Shown one piece after another: positions 25,641 through 39,100 of a stretch of 64,000 nucleotides of DNA. Each line of letters begins with the position of its first letter. Position 1 is the first letter of the stretch. The stretch is from Beroe forskalii (taxonomy: Eukaryota; Ctenophora; Nuda; Beroida; Beroidae), in the NCBI GenBank assembly GCA_011033025.1, contig WFMF01000351.1, positions 1 through 64,000 of the forward strand. The letters run 5' to 3'. The position numbers and the translations under genes were made by a program. A model generated the notes under the pieces. It was not told the origin of the DNA and did not search any database. It saw only the letters and a program-made list of their open reading frames with translations.

Positions 25641-25801
25641 GGCACCTGCATCGTTACGCGTCGATCAAATGAACTGATCAAATGAAAATGGCACACAATC
25701 GCGCGCGCTTGCTTTTTTACGCGGATGTCTTCATAAAAGTGTATTGTGTGCGTTTTTCATTTGATCAATCCATTTGATCGACGCGGAACGATGAAACCAC
25801 C
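25641..25801. repeat. Long imperfect inverted repeat (MITE-like)
   Basis: Arms at 25641-25699 and 25743-25801 pair over about 59 bp with few mismatches (both include CGTCGATCAAATG and TGATCAAATGAAAA), around a ~43 bp loop containing GCGCGCGC. There is no coding capacity. It resembles a small non-autonomous DNA transposon, but no clear target duplication was seen. Confidence 0.85.
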
Positions 25802-26284
25802 TTAAACATCACAGGGAGGAGTGCTGTATAATACTACCGATCCTGCGTCCCTATGAGCACATCATGAAAAACAACCTTATTTGAGACATTGTCATCAGAT
25901 GAGTGGCTCATAGTCATGTGGTGATTAGCTGGTGAAGACAACATTTTAGTTCAAAAATTACTTTCAAAACTCGAAAATTAAATTCGCAATGATAGTGATA
26001 TTGTAATTTTTTTTTGTAATTTCAATTCAACAAATTTGCCGTCATTCTTGCCAGACGCGCCCCCCGACTCAAAATAAAATTTATTTTATTTAAAAAGAAA
26101 TAATTATGGGCCAGACAACTTCTGGCCAAATTCTTCTTGATGCATCAGTTACTAGAATAAAATTCTGTTTTATAATTTTAGAACCAAACTCTACTTAACG
26201 ATCTAAAATTTATGCTAAAAACCAATCGCTATAACGAAAATGTCAATCCATGCTAAATTTCGGCAACATGCTGCATGATAGGTA

Positions 26285-27756
26285 TCATTCTGTTTCAATC
26301 CTACCTTCAAATACCAAATTTTCAACCAAACCACTTGGTTCGATAGTAGATGGCTGTAAATGTATGAAATCATGGCGATTCGTTTTCCTAACACACTTGA
26401 CCCCCACTACTACCATCAATGCTAGTAATGTGAGACTGAGGGCGATGATCAACAGGACCACATTTAAATATGCATCTGACGTCTTCTGGTTATCAGTAGG
26501 TGTTTTCTGGTTATCAGTAGGTGTCTTTTGGAGACAGTTTGCAGGAAAAATATCATTTTCGCTCGGCAAACAAGGCAGGCATCCTGTCCCTCCTAGGTCC
26601 ATGTGGTAGTTACTTGGACAATCGCACCAAGCTGCCCCAATTCCGGATGTGGACTTTGCAGGGCATTGGGTGCAGTTATACGCAGGGCCTGGATATTGTT
26701 TGTATGTGTTGGCGGGGCAGGGTTCACAGCCGTCAGCCACTAATTGGCCGTCAGTGGTGACAGCACTTATCTTCTGTCCTGGAGGACAAATAACGTCCTG
26801 ACCCTCATTGGACTCGCACCATAACCAGACATCCTCGTCATGGGAACTCAAGGATGTATCGTTACCGTAAGTACAGAATGGAACCTGGGCCATATTTTCT
26901 GAATCACAGTGCACATCATTCAGGACTATCTCACTATTATCTTGGAATTCAAACTGTCGTCCCACTGTCCAGTGTCTAGCTCGGGGGTACCCCATTAGGT
27001 TGCAGATTATGTCGGCCGTGGGGTCGTCGAACTGATCCCCACTCACCGTTCCTTGACCGTACATCAGAACTCCGTAGTTCAAAATATTGTGATGAACAGG
27101 AGAGTCGAAATGCCGGGCAACCTTACTTGCGTACCCATCGGCTAGATGGAATGAGGATGCGTCACCATAAGATGTTCTTGTCTGGCAGACAATTTGAAGA
27201 TAATATCTTTTCTCATCATTCCCTATATATGTATTATAACGGGTAATGATGAAGTAAGTACATTGTGGTAAAAAAGTTCCCGTGCATCTAATGTGGCTGA
27301 ATTGTGGTGATTCACTGACGCAGGTGTCATGGCCGGTTTGTAAGTGTGCGCCGTTGGAAAAGTCGTATCCCATCAGCCGACACATCCAATCCAAGGTCTC
27401 TTGTGGCGGCATATCATCGCCATATATCCAGAATATACGGTTGACTGCAAATCCTGAGATGTTTTTAGGTATCTCTGGGGTTTGGGGCACTCTAATGATA
27501 CTTCCTTCGGTTTTATCACACGAGTACATGTTTAGTTGGAAGGACTTTACACGTCCTGGGAGCCGAGAGGTTATGTCAGCGGAATAAAGGTTTTCATCGC
27601 ATACAAGAGTTGTAAAATAGAAACAGAATAGATTATAGAAACATTAATTCATGAGGAATAACAGATAACTCCATCTGGTTTTTCAAATTAAAGGAAAATG
27701 ATTGAATTACCTCGTTGTATGAATACGCCGAAAATCCAGAGTAATGGATACATCAT
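26285..27756 (-). CDS. SRCR-domain single-pass transmembrane receptor-like protein
   Basis: Two exons on the minus strand: a 46 bp signal-peptide exon (27711-27756, MMYPLLWIFGVFIQ) with a phase 1 GTAATT donor, and one large exon (27555-26285) opened by CAG. Together they encode 438 aa. In mature order: a degenerate SRCR-like domain (DWMCRLMGYDF... to about residue 140), a clearer SRCR domain (YGVLMYGQGTV, DDPTADIICNLMGY, DVWLWC; ~175-262), an ephrin-receptor-like Cys-rich module (CPPGQ, CEPCPANTY, CPAKSTSG, CDCP; ~272-345), a short direct repeat (KTPTDNQ twice), one TM helix (~378-402) and a ~36 aa cytoplasmic tail without an obvious kinase or ITAM. SRCR proteins bind microbial or self ligands at the surface; the ligand here is unknown. 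The second ATG at 27753 is an alternative start. Confidence 0.85.
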
Positions 27757-28406
27757 GAGAGGGAAACGATTTTGACTTAAAGCGCTGAATAAAAATGGAA
27801 ATGACAGTTCATTTTTGAAAAAGAAATTTACAGACTGTCGTGACAGTTAAATTTAATTTCATTCAACTTCAAAATCATATGATCACGTTTAAATTTAAGA
27901 AAAGTCAGAAAATAGGATATGTTTGATAAATAACTATGGAGACATGGATTGATCAGAGTAGATTACTTCTGTACTGTGGTCTGTAGACAAAAATAAATTA
28001 ATGAGTGGCAATTATTGGGTAAAATATTAAATGACTTATAAGAAAAATCATTAAGCTATTGCAGTTCAGTCCTTCCAATGAGTACATTCGTGCTGATAAC
28101 TGATTTCTAAATTATTGCAGTTTTATTGTGTATTTCAATGATAATGAGGAAATGAGCTTGAACGAAGTGAGGGGGGCATGTCCCCTCACTCCTCGGTTTT
28201 TTGGTAGATTGCTGGAAATGTGCTCAAAATGCAATTAAAAATAAAGGGGCATGTCTGCCACTTTATGACTAAACAAAATTTCCATGTCCCCACCAGTTTT
28301 TTTTTTCGATTTACGGCTCTGACACACATTTCGAACAATCGAACACTATGTTGTTTAATTTCCATCGCCTCTTTTTTGCATATTTTATCATTCTCTCCTT
28401 GTTCAG
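27757..28406. other. Intergenic, nothing recognised
   Basis: AT-rich sequence between the SRCR gene's start and the ARFGEF-like exon. It probably contains the promoter of the minus-strand SRCR gene. No motif is strong enough to name. Confidence 0.5.
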
Positions 28407-28547
28407 GTTAACAGTCAGTCACAGAACATCAGATCAGGCTGGAGCAACATCTTCAGCGTGTTCCACACGGCGGCATCAGACAGAGATCAAGCCATTGTGG
28501 AGCTCGCCTTCCAGACCACTGCCAGCATCTTCGAACAGTACTTTGGG
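28407..28547 (+). CDS. Lone exon resembling ARFGEF/BIG (Sec7-family) C-terminal region
   Basis: A 141 bp open segment (47 codons, phase 0 on both sides) lies between TTGTTCAG and GGG|GTGAGT. Its peptide includes [32 protein letters not shown] and IFEQYFG. This pattern is characteristic of the region C-terminal to the Sec7 domain in brefeldin-A-inhibited ARF exchange factors (BIG1/BIG2), which activate ARF GTPases at the trans-Golgi. No neighbouring ARFGEF exons were found within several kb on either side, although family genes have dozens. It could be a duplicated orphan exon, an exon of a gene with very long introns, or an assembly fragment. Splice sites and frame are intact, so it is not obviously decayed. 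Confidence 0.6.
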
Positions 28548-31500
28548 GTGAGTTGATGCGTCACAAGTTTATTTTATGAGTTTACTAAAAGTTTCAATCG
28601 GGGTGGGGGGTCACATAATTATCTTTGAAGAAGTACCAGGCCACTGTCTTCACCCTTCTTCCTCTTGCCATCATACCTCTGAGATCCAAAACTGGGTTAC
28701 TCATTACAACTGAATTTTGTGAGTTTTTAGCAGTGTTATTGTTATCCCATATTCAGCACACTCCAGCTACAATCACCTTAGCACTTCACTTGTTTTGCAC
28801 CTATGCTCCTGTGACACGTGACAGCTAACACCCAATCACAGCCCTCTTTAGCATGCTAGCTCGCTGAGGACCTTGCTGGTCATCATGGGAAAACTAGCGC
28901 TTGTCCTGCTGTCCGTTGAGCTCACCGTGAGAGCTCTGTCAGAAATTCTCTCAGAAAATCGCATATTTGAGATGCTTCACGCTCCACAATGACCGTGGGA
29001 GAATGCACTTTTGTTTGCTGGCATTGTTTTGCAGAAATCACACGCGATAAATAGTCCGGTGGTTGAGAGTGAGGTCATTAATTGGACTTCAAAATTACAA
29101 GCTGCTGACGTTAACCAGCCTATTGTTTCGAGCGAGTGCTCAGTGAATTGATTGACATTCACTCATACATTATACTTGCTGAGAATCATGCGTCCATGAG
29201 CAGCTGTTAGCTGCGTATGTTGACTAAAGTGGGCCCCACTAAAGTTAGTTTGTGGCTGCTGGGAAGGGGGCCTGGTGGCCACATGTTAAACGCCCGGATA
29301 AATATAACTCCATGAGAGCTGGAAGTGGTGGATTGAGTTGGAGTGAGGGGGGCCCTCCTCCTATGATCTATAATTATAATCTCCCCAGAGGATGAGTATG
29401 GGAGTGACTGAGAAGAGGGCGAGAGCTGGAAAGATCCTTTGTAAGATGCTCGTGCAATCCATCCAATTGGGGTAAAATTACTCTAGATTTAAATCACAAT
29501 AGAATTCAAACTCAAGATATTATAATGATTAGAGCATGGGCACCGGGCAATGGGTGGATATATCAGGTATGACCTCTTGTGTGAATAATTAATATTATGA
29601 ATTGCGCAGAGTTTTGTCTTTCTTGTTTCGTCTGGCTTTCTTCGGATACATTGGAAAGTCATGGCGTGCAGATATAAGTAGTTTCATTATATAGTTTTTG
29701 GTTATATGGTTTGTGGTGTTATATGGTTTGTGGTAGACAAAGCTGCAGGAACACCTCTTTAGTAAACGTTTAGAAGCATTGATAAATATTCAACAGGTTT
29801 TCCTTTCTTTCAGAAACCCAATTCATATCATTAAACGGGCTTTAGCAATGTAAACAATTTTACTTTAATTCCAATCTTGCAGCCAACTGGCCAATCCCCG
29901 GCTTTAGAACAATACCAACTGACCAGTCAGAGGCATGAAAACATGTCATCCAATCAGCGTTTAACTTTAATGTGTTTCTATTTGAATAACTCCCTCTCCC
30001 ACTAAATACCTCTAATTGGAGACCTTTGGATCTTTGTCGGCCTTACGTCGGGCTCGCATCTACTCCTTATGATAAATGTTCTAACCAAAGTGAACTGAAC
30101 TCATCGGAAAATTAATTGCGTTTTAAACACCGGTCCATGTATTATTATTATTAGGGGCGGATTTAGCTCTTTAACCTACCCATGAGCCATAATTAATTTC
30201 CTGTCAAAATACCATGTTTTGCCCATTGTGTTTATCTCTAAATTATATCCACGTGTTGCGTGCTATACCCATAATAATCTGATTGTTTTAAGCTTTTAAG
30301 TGACCTTTCGCTATTTGAAGATCAAATCACCACGCGTTTATGATTGTGAGTTTAAAAGACGGATGGTTTATATAACTTCGCCACGCCCCTCTTAACACTG
30401 GTCTTTGTAAGATCAGGGCTCATACCACCAATGTGAGAAATGATGCCATAGAAAGTCCTAATAGCTGTAATTGGGCGCGTGCTTTGATTTAGATGATGAC
30501 AGATTGGGTGAGCCGGCAGGGTCTTTGTAGGTATGCAGGGTGTTCACGATCTGCTCTTTCGGGAGCACGCCTTTCACCAAACCACTCCAATTTCACCCAC
30601 CAATGACCATGGGTGGCTAAAAAGGGGAGTTTGTCCTGCAAAAGTAATAGAAAGTGGCGTAACAGAGTAGGATAGTATATGTTGTAAATGTAAAATATGG
30701 ATTTCTTTGTCAACCTCATAGAAAAGGACGAGTATTGAGCAGTGACAAGTATTGAGTACTGACAAGTATTCTTTAATTCTCTGATTGTAGCAATTAACTT
30801 GCCTTGTATCTTGTAATTTCATGGTGATAGGATAATGCGGTATACAGCCATAATACCAGCTTACCAGCTACGGATATGAATAATGAAAATTCTGTAAGTT
30901 TGAAATTGACAGTGGACTGCAGCATTCCACCATTGGTCGCCACATTTTCTCACGACCGAGCTGTGGCAGACAGATATTTCATTAAATTCTGTCTGCCAGC
31001 AGCGGTCGATGGCAGACTTACTACCAAGAAATCAATCGGTATCATAGACCCTCAGATTAATTTTAAAAACGATTTACAGATCTGCACAGCGCGATAGTTT
31101 AAAAAGGTCAGGGCCATTCAATCAACAGATTGCAAATAGTATAAACAATCAGGTTCAAATATTATTAATCTATTGTTGGGGTTCTATCGTTGATTCAACC
31201 ACTATTTCAATTTATTTCTAATTAAATTCCTATATTGAATTTTAATACGATGCTCATTAATCAGGGCTCTTTCGATTGGAATTCAACATGCACAGGACGC
31301 TGAATTGAAGACTAAACTTCCAATATTGAAACGATTTTGATTCATTGACCAATTTGGAGTCTTTCTAATTTGTTGACCAACAAAAGAGTTAAAATCAATA
31401 GTCTGATGGATATTGTCGCCATAAAGTCATCAAAAAGATGATATCTTAAATATTCTTGGGGTGTCGCTACTGACTGTTGTAAAACACGCCTTCTTTTGCG

Positions 31501-31791
31501 TCATGGTGGGTTTAAATGACCCCATCAATCTATCTAAGCACTCAATCAAGGAGAAAGAGACAAACGTGTTGATAATTTTACAAGATCTTCTAGTGGAACA
31601 GCTGTCAATCGGAGATCCATATTCCATTATATGATTAAAACCATTCGGCCAGAACTTGATAGAAAAGGGTGACATTCAAAACGGTGACATCACAATTGGA
31701 ATTTTAAAATTTCTCAGTGTAAAACTCTGAAATTTGAGATAAATTTCAAGCTCCCAGACAAAATGTTTAGCATCTGTCATTTTTACTTGCC
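28548..31791. other. Intergenic or intronic, no exon recognised
   Basis: 3.2 kb with no supportable exon. If the ARFGEF-like exon belongs to a live gene this would be intron. Only short chance frames are present; no clear repeat family was seen apart from common CCAAT motifs near 29890-29960. Confidence 0.5.
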
Positions 31792-34700
31792 ATGTTCCTG
31801 TCTAAAACTCTGTATTTTTGGTTCGTTTTGATTGTCCTTGGAAAACAGGTGTGTTATCAGTTGTGATTTTTAAATCTATGAAGCTTATCATTTTCTCTAC
31901 TTTCTAAGCCCTGCTCATCTTAATCTAAACTCTGTGGTTGATTTGCCATCTTCCCTTCTATAGCAAATAGCCCTAATTTCTGGACGTTTAATTTAATAAT
32001 TGAATGTCTGCCAGGTATCAGTAGTGAACATCACCAAAGCGGCAGATTATGTGGCACCGTTCTGGAAAACGAATCAACCTGACCAAAGCCCCAAAGTTAT
32101 CCTTACTTTGCCCGCTGTAGAGTCTCCTACCACTCCAAACCCTGTTAATTTTCAAGAACTCATCCCAAAGCAGTCCGATAAAGTTAATGTCACTGAATCA
32201 TATGCCATCGCTACTCAAAAGCTTAAAAAGCAGTCTTATAGGCCTAATGAAGATATCCCCCTTGCTACTCCATCACCCTTAACCAAGCCTGATCGGGTTG
32301 AGGAGAAGCCGAGGGGCATGATAAGTAGACCTAAAAAAGATAGAAACAGGGATTTTGTCAGGAGACCTAAAGATGGGAGAAACAGAAGTAACTTGATCAG
32401 GCGTATTAAAGATGAGGATAGCTCTGGTTTCTCTAGTTCCACTCAATGGTTTCAAGGCAGCACCACAGTGTGGCAGAAGAACTATCATCCACAAGATGAG
32501 AAAAATGCTTCCGACTCTGCTGCTGTCACTGATGTTTTCCCTAGGAACGTTTCCTCGAGCATCACTGATCAACCTGGTGTCACACATACTGATCCTACTA
32601 TTTATTCTAATGATACGATAAGAGTAGATGGATCCATTACAGATCACCCGAAGTTTAAAAACAGCAGCTACACTGATCTGGATCCAGGAATGATGGACCA
32701 GAATGACTCCTCTACGGAGAAGACTTTTCCAAATATAACTGCACCAAAAATTATAACGAAGCAGCATGAGCAAACGCAAGGCATGGTAACTCATAGTCCA
32801 CATCCAAGGCAAAACCAGACGACTGCAGTGAGCAGGAACACCACTCATTCTGATGGTTCGTATACTTCACCAGAGCCTCAAAGAGTTCCTCCTAAAATTG
32901 AAAAAGCGACCACAGCTTTTCCTGGTAGTAACACCACGGTGAATCCACAGACTACCCCTGGAGAATCACGCCTTTCACCTGAACCAAAACCAATTCCAGC
33001 TACAAGGAAGCCACCGTTACCGACTACCAAGATGTTTCCACGCACAGAACAACCTAACCAGATAGATCATGTCCCTGAAAAGTCCAATAATTCTGCTCTT
33101 GGGGATCACATTGACTGCGATTATTGTATCAACATAATCACCCCAGATGGTCCTCTTGCCTTTTGTAACATAACTCAGTGCTGGACTCCACGATTCAGCA
33201 AGGATGTAGGACTCCTCATGACCTTCTTCCCTGTCGGGATATCCTGTCTTGTATCCCTCTACGGCCTGTACCTGCTTATTCCAGGGCTGAACAAGGAGTT
33301 CCTGAGAGCTCGACCCAAGTTCAAAGGCTCTCGGTACTTCTGTCGATGTGTGATCAGAGTCATAGCTTACATCTGGCAGATGTCGGTAGTTGTGGCGAAC
33401 GTTTACTTCCTGACAATATTCACAACCCTATTTGATGTGTTCGATGTATACATGGACTTTTCCATGGGGTACAAACTCGAGATGGGTGGTGTGATAGAGT
33501 CTCAAATCTATCAGAATGTCTGGGTTATCAACTTCATCTTCGTATTCGCCTTCCTGGGAGTCATCAAGATCGCTATTTGTCTCCACATACTCCGAGATAA
33601 GAGCGACAAAGTTACTCTCTTCGAAGCTAAAAGTCAGTGCTACTGCATTGGGTTCCTCTTGGAAGACTGTGGGGAAATGTTTCTGGAGTATTTCTACATT
33701 GAGATGTATCTGACAGCAGCTGTTGGGGTGCCTTGGTTTCTCCTCATCAGGAATATCATTTACTGCTTCCTCTCCTTGAGACTGCTCTTCTGGAGGTTGC
33801 TGGAGTTGCTGAAAAGGTGCTATTCGAAGGAGTCTGATTCACTTGGTGAGTGGATTTGTGCTTTATTTGATTACATTTTTAAATTGACATTAAAATTGAT
33901 ATTCGAACTCTCCAAGGGCACTTTCCTTGAGTTGGTAATAGACTTAATACTTGTTTACTCGTAGGTATAACTTTTTTCGGCACCTCTGTTATAATTGGAG
34001 TGGCATCTCTGACCCGGACTGGAAGTGCCATCTACCAGACCTTCACTGGACACATTCGACCTGATTGCTTGGAGGTGGTGGATGGCAGGCTGATCCAGAC
34101 ACCCTTCAAGGAGTCCTGTTTGAGCAGTGTTAACTATGCTGTCATTATCCTTACCTTCCTACCATTGCTCTTACTGCCAGGTAATGTTGATCATTTGAAA
34201 ATATTTGTCAAAAATTCATCATAATATGGTCAAATCAGTTCGCTTACTTTTGCCATTATGCTCACAATAATTTCATCTCATCATCAGGTGCTATCATCTA
34301 CTACACCAACAAGAACAGTGCCTCTGAGCCAGAAACTGAGAAGAAAACTGGAGAGAGTAGCGGAGACAACAAGTCAGTAACTTTAGGTCCTGCAGACTAC
34401 CCCATCATCCAGGCTGAACTCTCCAAACCTCCCCCCGATTTCCTCCCTCTCAACTCATTCCCCCATCCTCCCCCGCCTGCAGTCTATCTCATGCAAAACC
34501 CATCCACTGCCAGCTCCCAGTATGCAATCTCAGTGCCAGGTCAGCCACACCAGTACCAGTTGATCCCAGTGGTTGGTGGTCCTGTGATGACGTCACCATC
34601 CCAAGTTCTTCAAATGTCTGCGCCAATCTACTCTGAGGCCTACACCCTCAGCCATCAGGATGTTTCTATTCGACCATCTCATGATAAACCTCCACCACCT

Positions 34701-35378
34701 CCTGTCCCTATGATGCATGTTTCGTATGGAATACCGAACATCTCCAATGCTGATCCAAGGAACATGATGACTTTGCCGAAATCTTACCATTATGGAGAAG
34801 CCACTAGGAGCCAAGAAATGTGGAATTATGCTGTGGAGTCTGTGATCCGTCGACAGATAAGGAAGGAAGATGATGTGAGTGCCAAGAAGAGGAGAGAGGT
34901 CAGAAGGCAGAAGAGCTTCAGTGAGTCCCTGTACGACAGGGTTAAGCTACCTCAATCAAAGAATCGAGAGAGGATGCAAAGTCCGGAACCAGTCTATGAA
35001 GATTTAGATACCATGCGGAATGGCTCAAAATCAACCACTTCCATCATGAGTGACCATACGGAAGGTAAAGATTCCCATGTAGCTCAATTTGTTGATAGAG
35101 GCAGGTTCAACTCTGACCCTCCTCTGCGTACAACTACACCAGATTTTAGATGTGATGAAGTTATTCCGAGACATCCTGGTCCTTGGTTGAGTCCACGTGT
35201 CCAAGCAGCAAGGAAATTGTCCATGCTCCATTCACAATCTGAACCTAACTTGTTTGAAAGGAATAACCAGGTAAAGATGCTACACCCATCTGATGCTTGT
35301 AACGATGAAATGGAGTATTGTCACAGGCGGTCCTTCAGCGATGTCAGACTCAGCTGTCTGGAGGAAGTCGAGATTTAA
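31792..35378 (+). CDS. Polytopic membrane protein with mucin-like ectodomain
   Basis: Exons 31792-31848, 32015-33845, 33965-34180 and 34288-35378 join in phase to give 1064 aa. The first encodes a signal peptide (MFLSKTLYFWFVLIVLGKQ). Residues ~20-412 form a Thr/Ser/Pro/Asn-rich, mucin-like stretch with many N-X-S/T sequons, closing with a Cys cluster (CDYC...FCNITQCW). Hydrophobic segments follow near 416-440, 466-490, 521-545, 590-612, 628-645 and 680-702, with the amphipathic motif GFLLEDCGEMFLEYFYIE (~565-582) between the third and fourth. The C-terminal ~360 residues are cytoplasmic and Pro-rich (PPPPPVPMM), with basic and Ser-rich patches (RRQKSFSES, RRSFSD) that look like kinase or 14-3-3 sites. 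The family is not recognised. The LLED motif recalls XK-like and related polytopic proteins, but I do not assign it. Convergent with the next gene. Confidence 0.85.
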
Positions 35379-35778
35379 GATGAGACATTGCATTTACTTG
35401 TTCCACCAGAATACCCCTTGAACCCTGAAATGTGATTCACGGAGCCTTTACTAGGTCGATGTTGTAGTGGAGTTAAGACAATATTAGGAACGTTTTCTGG
35501 GAACGTTCCTTGTTGTAAGCTATATTGGCCCCAATTTGACCCAACAATTAGAATCAGGGCAGAAAGTGAAACAAAATCCTAATACACACACAGTAAACTG
35601 TAATTCATATTTAATTTTACTAGGAAATTACTATCGTAAGAACTTTTGGACCTAATGAAGTCTTTTTAAAAATGTTTTATCGATTCATGTTATTAATGAA
35701 AACTTATTTACAATTAAGAAATGATTTAATTGTCAAATAGCATGCTGATCAAGCTTAAATATCGAATGTTCGTAATGA

Positions 35779-35784
35779 AATAAA
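35779..35784 (+). terminator. Poly(A) signal of the polytopic membrane protein gene
   Basis: AATAAA (in GAAATAAACC) about 400 bp after the stop codon. The convergent minus-strand gene ends at 36193, leaving about 400 bp between them. Confidence 0.5.
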
Positions 35785-36192
35785 CCACATTTACAATGTG
35801 GTTGAAATTTGTGAAAGAAATTATTATATTTGGTCAGAAAACAAGATAAGTCATGAACATAAGCACTTACAGTTAGATGGCATGCAACACAGACAAATAT
35901 AAATAACAATTTAGATTGTCTAATAGAAATTTTATCAAAAATTAGAAAATTGACCTAATTAAATTCTACATAATATAAACTAGAAAATGTCATAAACCCC
36001 ATCGTCAAAAAGTTAAATGAAAGGCTGTCTGATGTAATCAGTCGGGCCACTTCAAATCATGGTTATGACAACACTATCAACCATTCCCCTTTTGTTTCTC
36101 TTTGACTTAAATTCCATGCTACGAAAAATTCTAGGAACTGCTAAATTGAAAATTTAGCCGTTTAATCGAAGAATTGGTTGTCAGATGCTTGT

Positions 36193-39100
36193 TCAATTGT
36201 CAACCCAGAGAGGAGAATCAATAAAGCTTCTTCTTTTCGGTGGTAGTTTAGCTGCTGCTCCACTTGATTTTCCTTCAAATTTACCACCAAACTTCCTCTC
36301 ACCGAATTTGGATTTCTTTGGCTCGGCAGGTTCTGGTGCTGCTTTGCCGAATTTCTTTTCGAACTGAAAAAACAAAAATTAATAATATTAAATGTGCTTA
36401 TGTTGCTCCTTTTCACGTGATATTGCCGACCATTTCTTCTAAATGGAATTTAATAACCACATGACTTACTCGGCAAAAAGCTCAACTATTGAGTAGATCT
36501 AGCTCTTGGCTGTATAATCACATATGTCGCGATGGCAATGGCCTGTACGGAGCCCCTCAGTTTCGAGTCCTTGTTTCACATGCCGTACACTGTGCACTGT
36601 ACAGAGTGAGAACTTACCTTGTTGAACTTAGATTTTGGAGCAGGTGCTTTGGTCTCCTCCTCCTTTGGAGCTGGAGCTGGCTCAGCCTTCTTCTCCTCTA
36701 CTTTCTCAGCGGGCTGCAAAGCATTTATAAGGTTTATGAACTATATTTTACTTTCCTCATATAACCGAAATATTGCAGATTGTGGACGTGATTTTGGATT
36801 CCCGGTCCATATAGTTGCAACATTCATCAGCAACTGTTTACATAGTAATATGCTGAATTAGTTCGCATTATATTCCTCATCCATATTATATAAATACTCG
36901 CCTTGGTCTCTTCTTCGCTAGCTTTTTGTGTGTCTTCGGCCGCAACTTTTACGGCTTCTTCTAGGAAGAGATAGAGTTAGCATATATTATAATGCTGTGT
37001 TAAAAACTTGAATCAGATGCACTTACTCAGACCGGCAGGTGATAAAACATTAGTTTTAAAGTGGAACAAAAGCCGCAACAATTATCGCTTTACATTCGGC
37101 TTGCATTTATGCGAATGAAGGAATAAATATGCGATGATATCGGGAAAAATTCTGATTTCTGACAAGTCCTTCGATGGTGATATGTGAGCCTAACGCTGAG
37201 AAGTTTTCATTCGAGATAAATCCCGAAAAATGTAAGATGAGATGAAATAGAAATTTAATAATTCATAATTGGCAATCTTTAAAACGGATAAGCCAGTAAA
37301 TTCACTTAAATTCAACCTTTTTTCTCTTCTTTAGGCTCTTCTGCCTTGACTTCTTCTGGTTTTGGTTCCTCAGCTTTTGGTTCTTCAGCTTTTGGTTCCT
37401 CAGCTTTTGGTTCCTCTACTGCTGGTTCCTCAGCTTTCGGTTCTTCAGCTTTTGGTTCTTCAGCTTTTGGTTCTTCAGCTTTTGGTTCTTCAGCTTTTGG
37501 TTCTTCAGCTTTTGGTTCCTCAGCTTTTGGTTCCTCAGCTTTTGGTTCCTCTACTGCTGGTTCCTCAGCTTTTGGTTCTTCAGCTTTTGGTTCTTCAGCT
37601 TTTGGTTCTTCAGCTTTTGGTTCCTCAGCTTTTGGTTCCTCAGCTTTTGGTTCCTCAGCTTTTGGTTCTTCCACCGCTGGTTCTTCAGCTTTAGGTTCCT
37701 CTGCAACCACTTCAGGTGCAGTTTCAGCCTGTAGAGTTGTCAGGAAATTAAGACATAATCTATAAAACTACATAGAACCAAAATAATCAAAGATACATCA
37801 ATAGATGAACAAAATTCCTCCCATTATGATATGATTACATGATAATATACAGTTATGGATTTCGAACTGCAAAGGTTCTATTTTCTCCAAAAGTAACTAG
37901 AATAGAAAAACACTTCTCCTTTGTTTCATACCTCTGCTGCTGGTGTTGCCTCAGCTGCTGGTGTTGCCTCAGCTGCTGGAGTTGCCTCTGCTGCTACCTC
38001 TTCTGTCTTCTCAGCAGCAACAGTCTCCTCGGCTGCGGGCTCTTCTGTCTCAGGAGGGAAAGTTGCAACGACCTTCTCAACCTGGTCAATAATTGAAGTG
38101 AATGGTGAGTGGAATTGTTGAATGGTTGGATCAGAAGTCAAAAGAAGTGTTAACTCTTTTGATAAGTTTTAATAAAGTTACTACAATACTACAGTCCAGT
38201 GTATTACGACACTATTTAGTTCACTGGGATATAGACTATTAATTGTTTTTATATTGCCTATTGCCCGGTTGGAATATCCTGCAATCCTGGCAATCCTAGC
38301 TGGGCAACATTATTTGCTAAAGCAACCATGAAATTTCAGAATTTAATGACCTAAAATTGGGTTTGAAGCTACAATTTTAAGCATTTTATCAGTCAGTTAT
38401 CAAACATGCTAAGAGAAACGTACTGCCATCATTATTTGCTTCTCTTTGTGCCATCATCACTCATCAATATGCAATGCGTAAAATTCCCATTTTAGCACCA
38501 GTCAGGATTTAGAAACGCTGAATAATGTACCTTCTACGTTGGTATCATTCTTATTATGATATTACACCTTCCCGCTTTAATAATTACTGCAGAAGGGATA
38601 TGCGTAGTCTATCTACTTCCTCCATAATATCTAGCATATTCCCTGTATCCCAAGCTAAGGCAACCAGACTTGTCAGGATTGTAAGTTCTGGGGGCTCTCT
38701 CGCAATCCTGGTTGCAATCCTGGTTGCAGTTGATTAGATTATTGTGAGGGTGAGCTGTAGTAAAACACTGCTGCTGAGAACAGCAACTTGCAAGCTCTCT
38801 AAAGCGGTGGTTGCACTTCCAGCCGGCATGATCCCAGTCTGTTCAATTAAGTTTCAAAGAGTGGGCCACTTCTAGCGAGAAAAAAATTGATTAAAATGAT
38901 TATAGCCTCTCGTACCAATATCAGCTACCTGCACTAGAGCACTTAATCATAAAGTTGACATCCTTAATCTCCTTGTATGTATCAATTTTGTATGTTAACA
39001 TAAATTATTTATAGGTAATGACTCGACTAATTTTACAATTTCATTGAATTTCTGGCCGTACATGATTGACAAACTTCAGACTTTTTTTTAAAAGAAATAC

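Larger units (their letters stand above)
23702..26079. other. Intergenic between Hes and the SRCR receptor
   Basis: No exon was recognised on either strand. It contains a CRE-element copy (24542-24582), the 24 bp minisatellite (25185-25490) and the long inverted repeat at 25641-25801. AT-rich sequence near 26071-26090 includes TTTATT, read on the minus strand as AATAAA, and probably ends the SRCR gene's transcript. Confidence 0.6.

Noticed and set aside
26250-27587. Plus-strand frames over the SRCR gene
   Set aside because: Shadows of the minus-strand 438 aa protein, whose Cys pattern, TM helix and signal exon are coherent.
37346-37765. Long plus-strand frame encoding FGSSA repeats
   Set aside because: Shadow of the minus-strand KAEEP coding repeat; a 15 bp unit keeps several frames open. 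The minus-strand frame has matching splice sites and phase with its neighbours.
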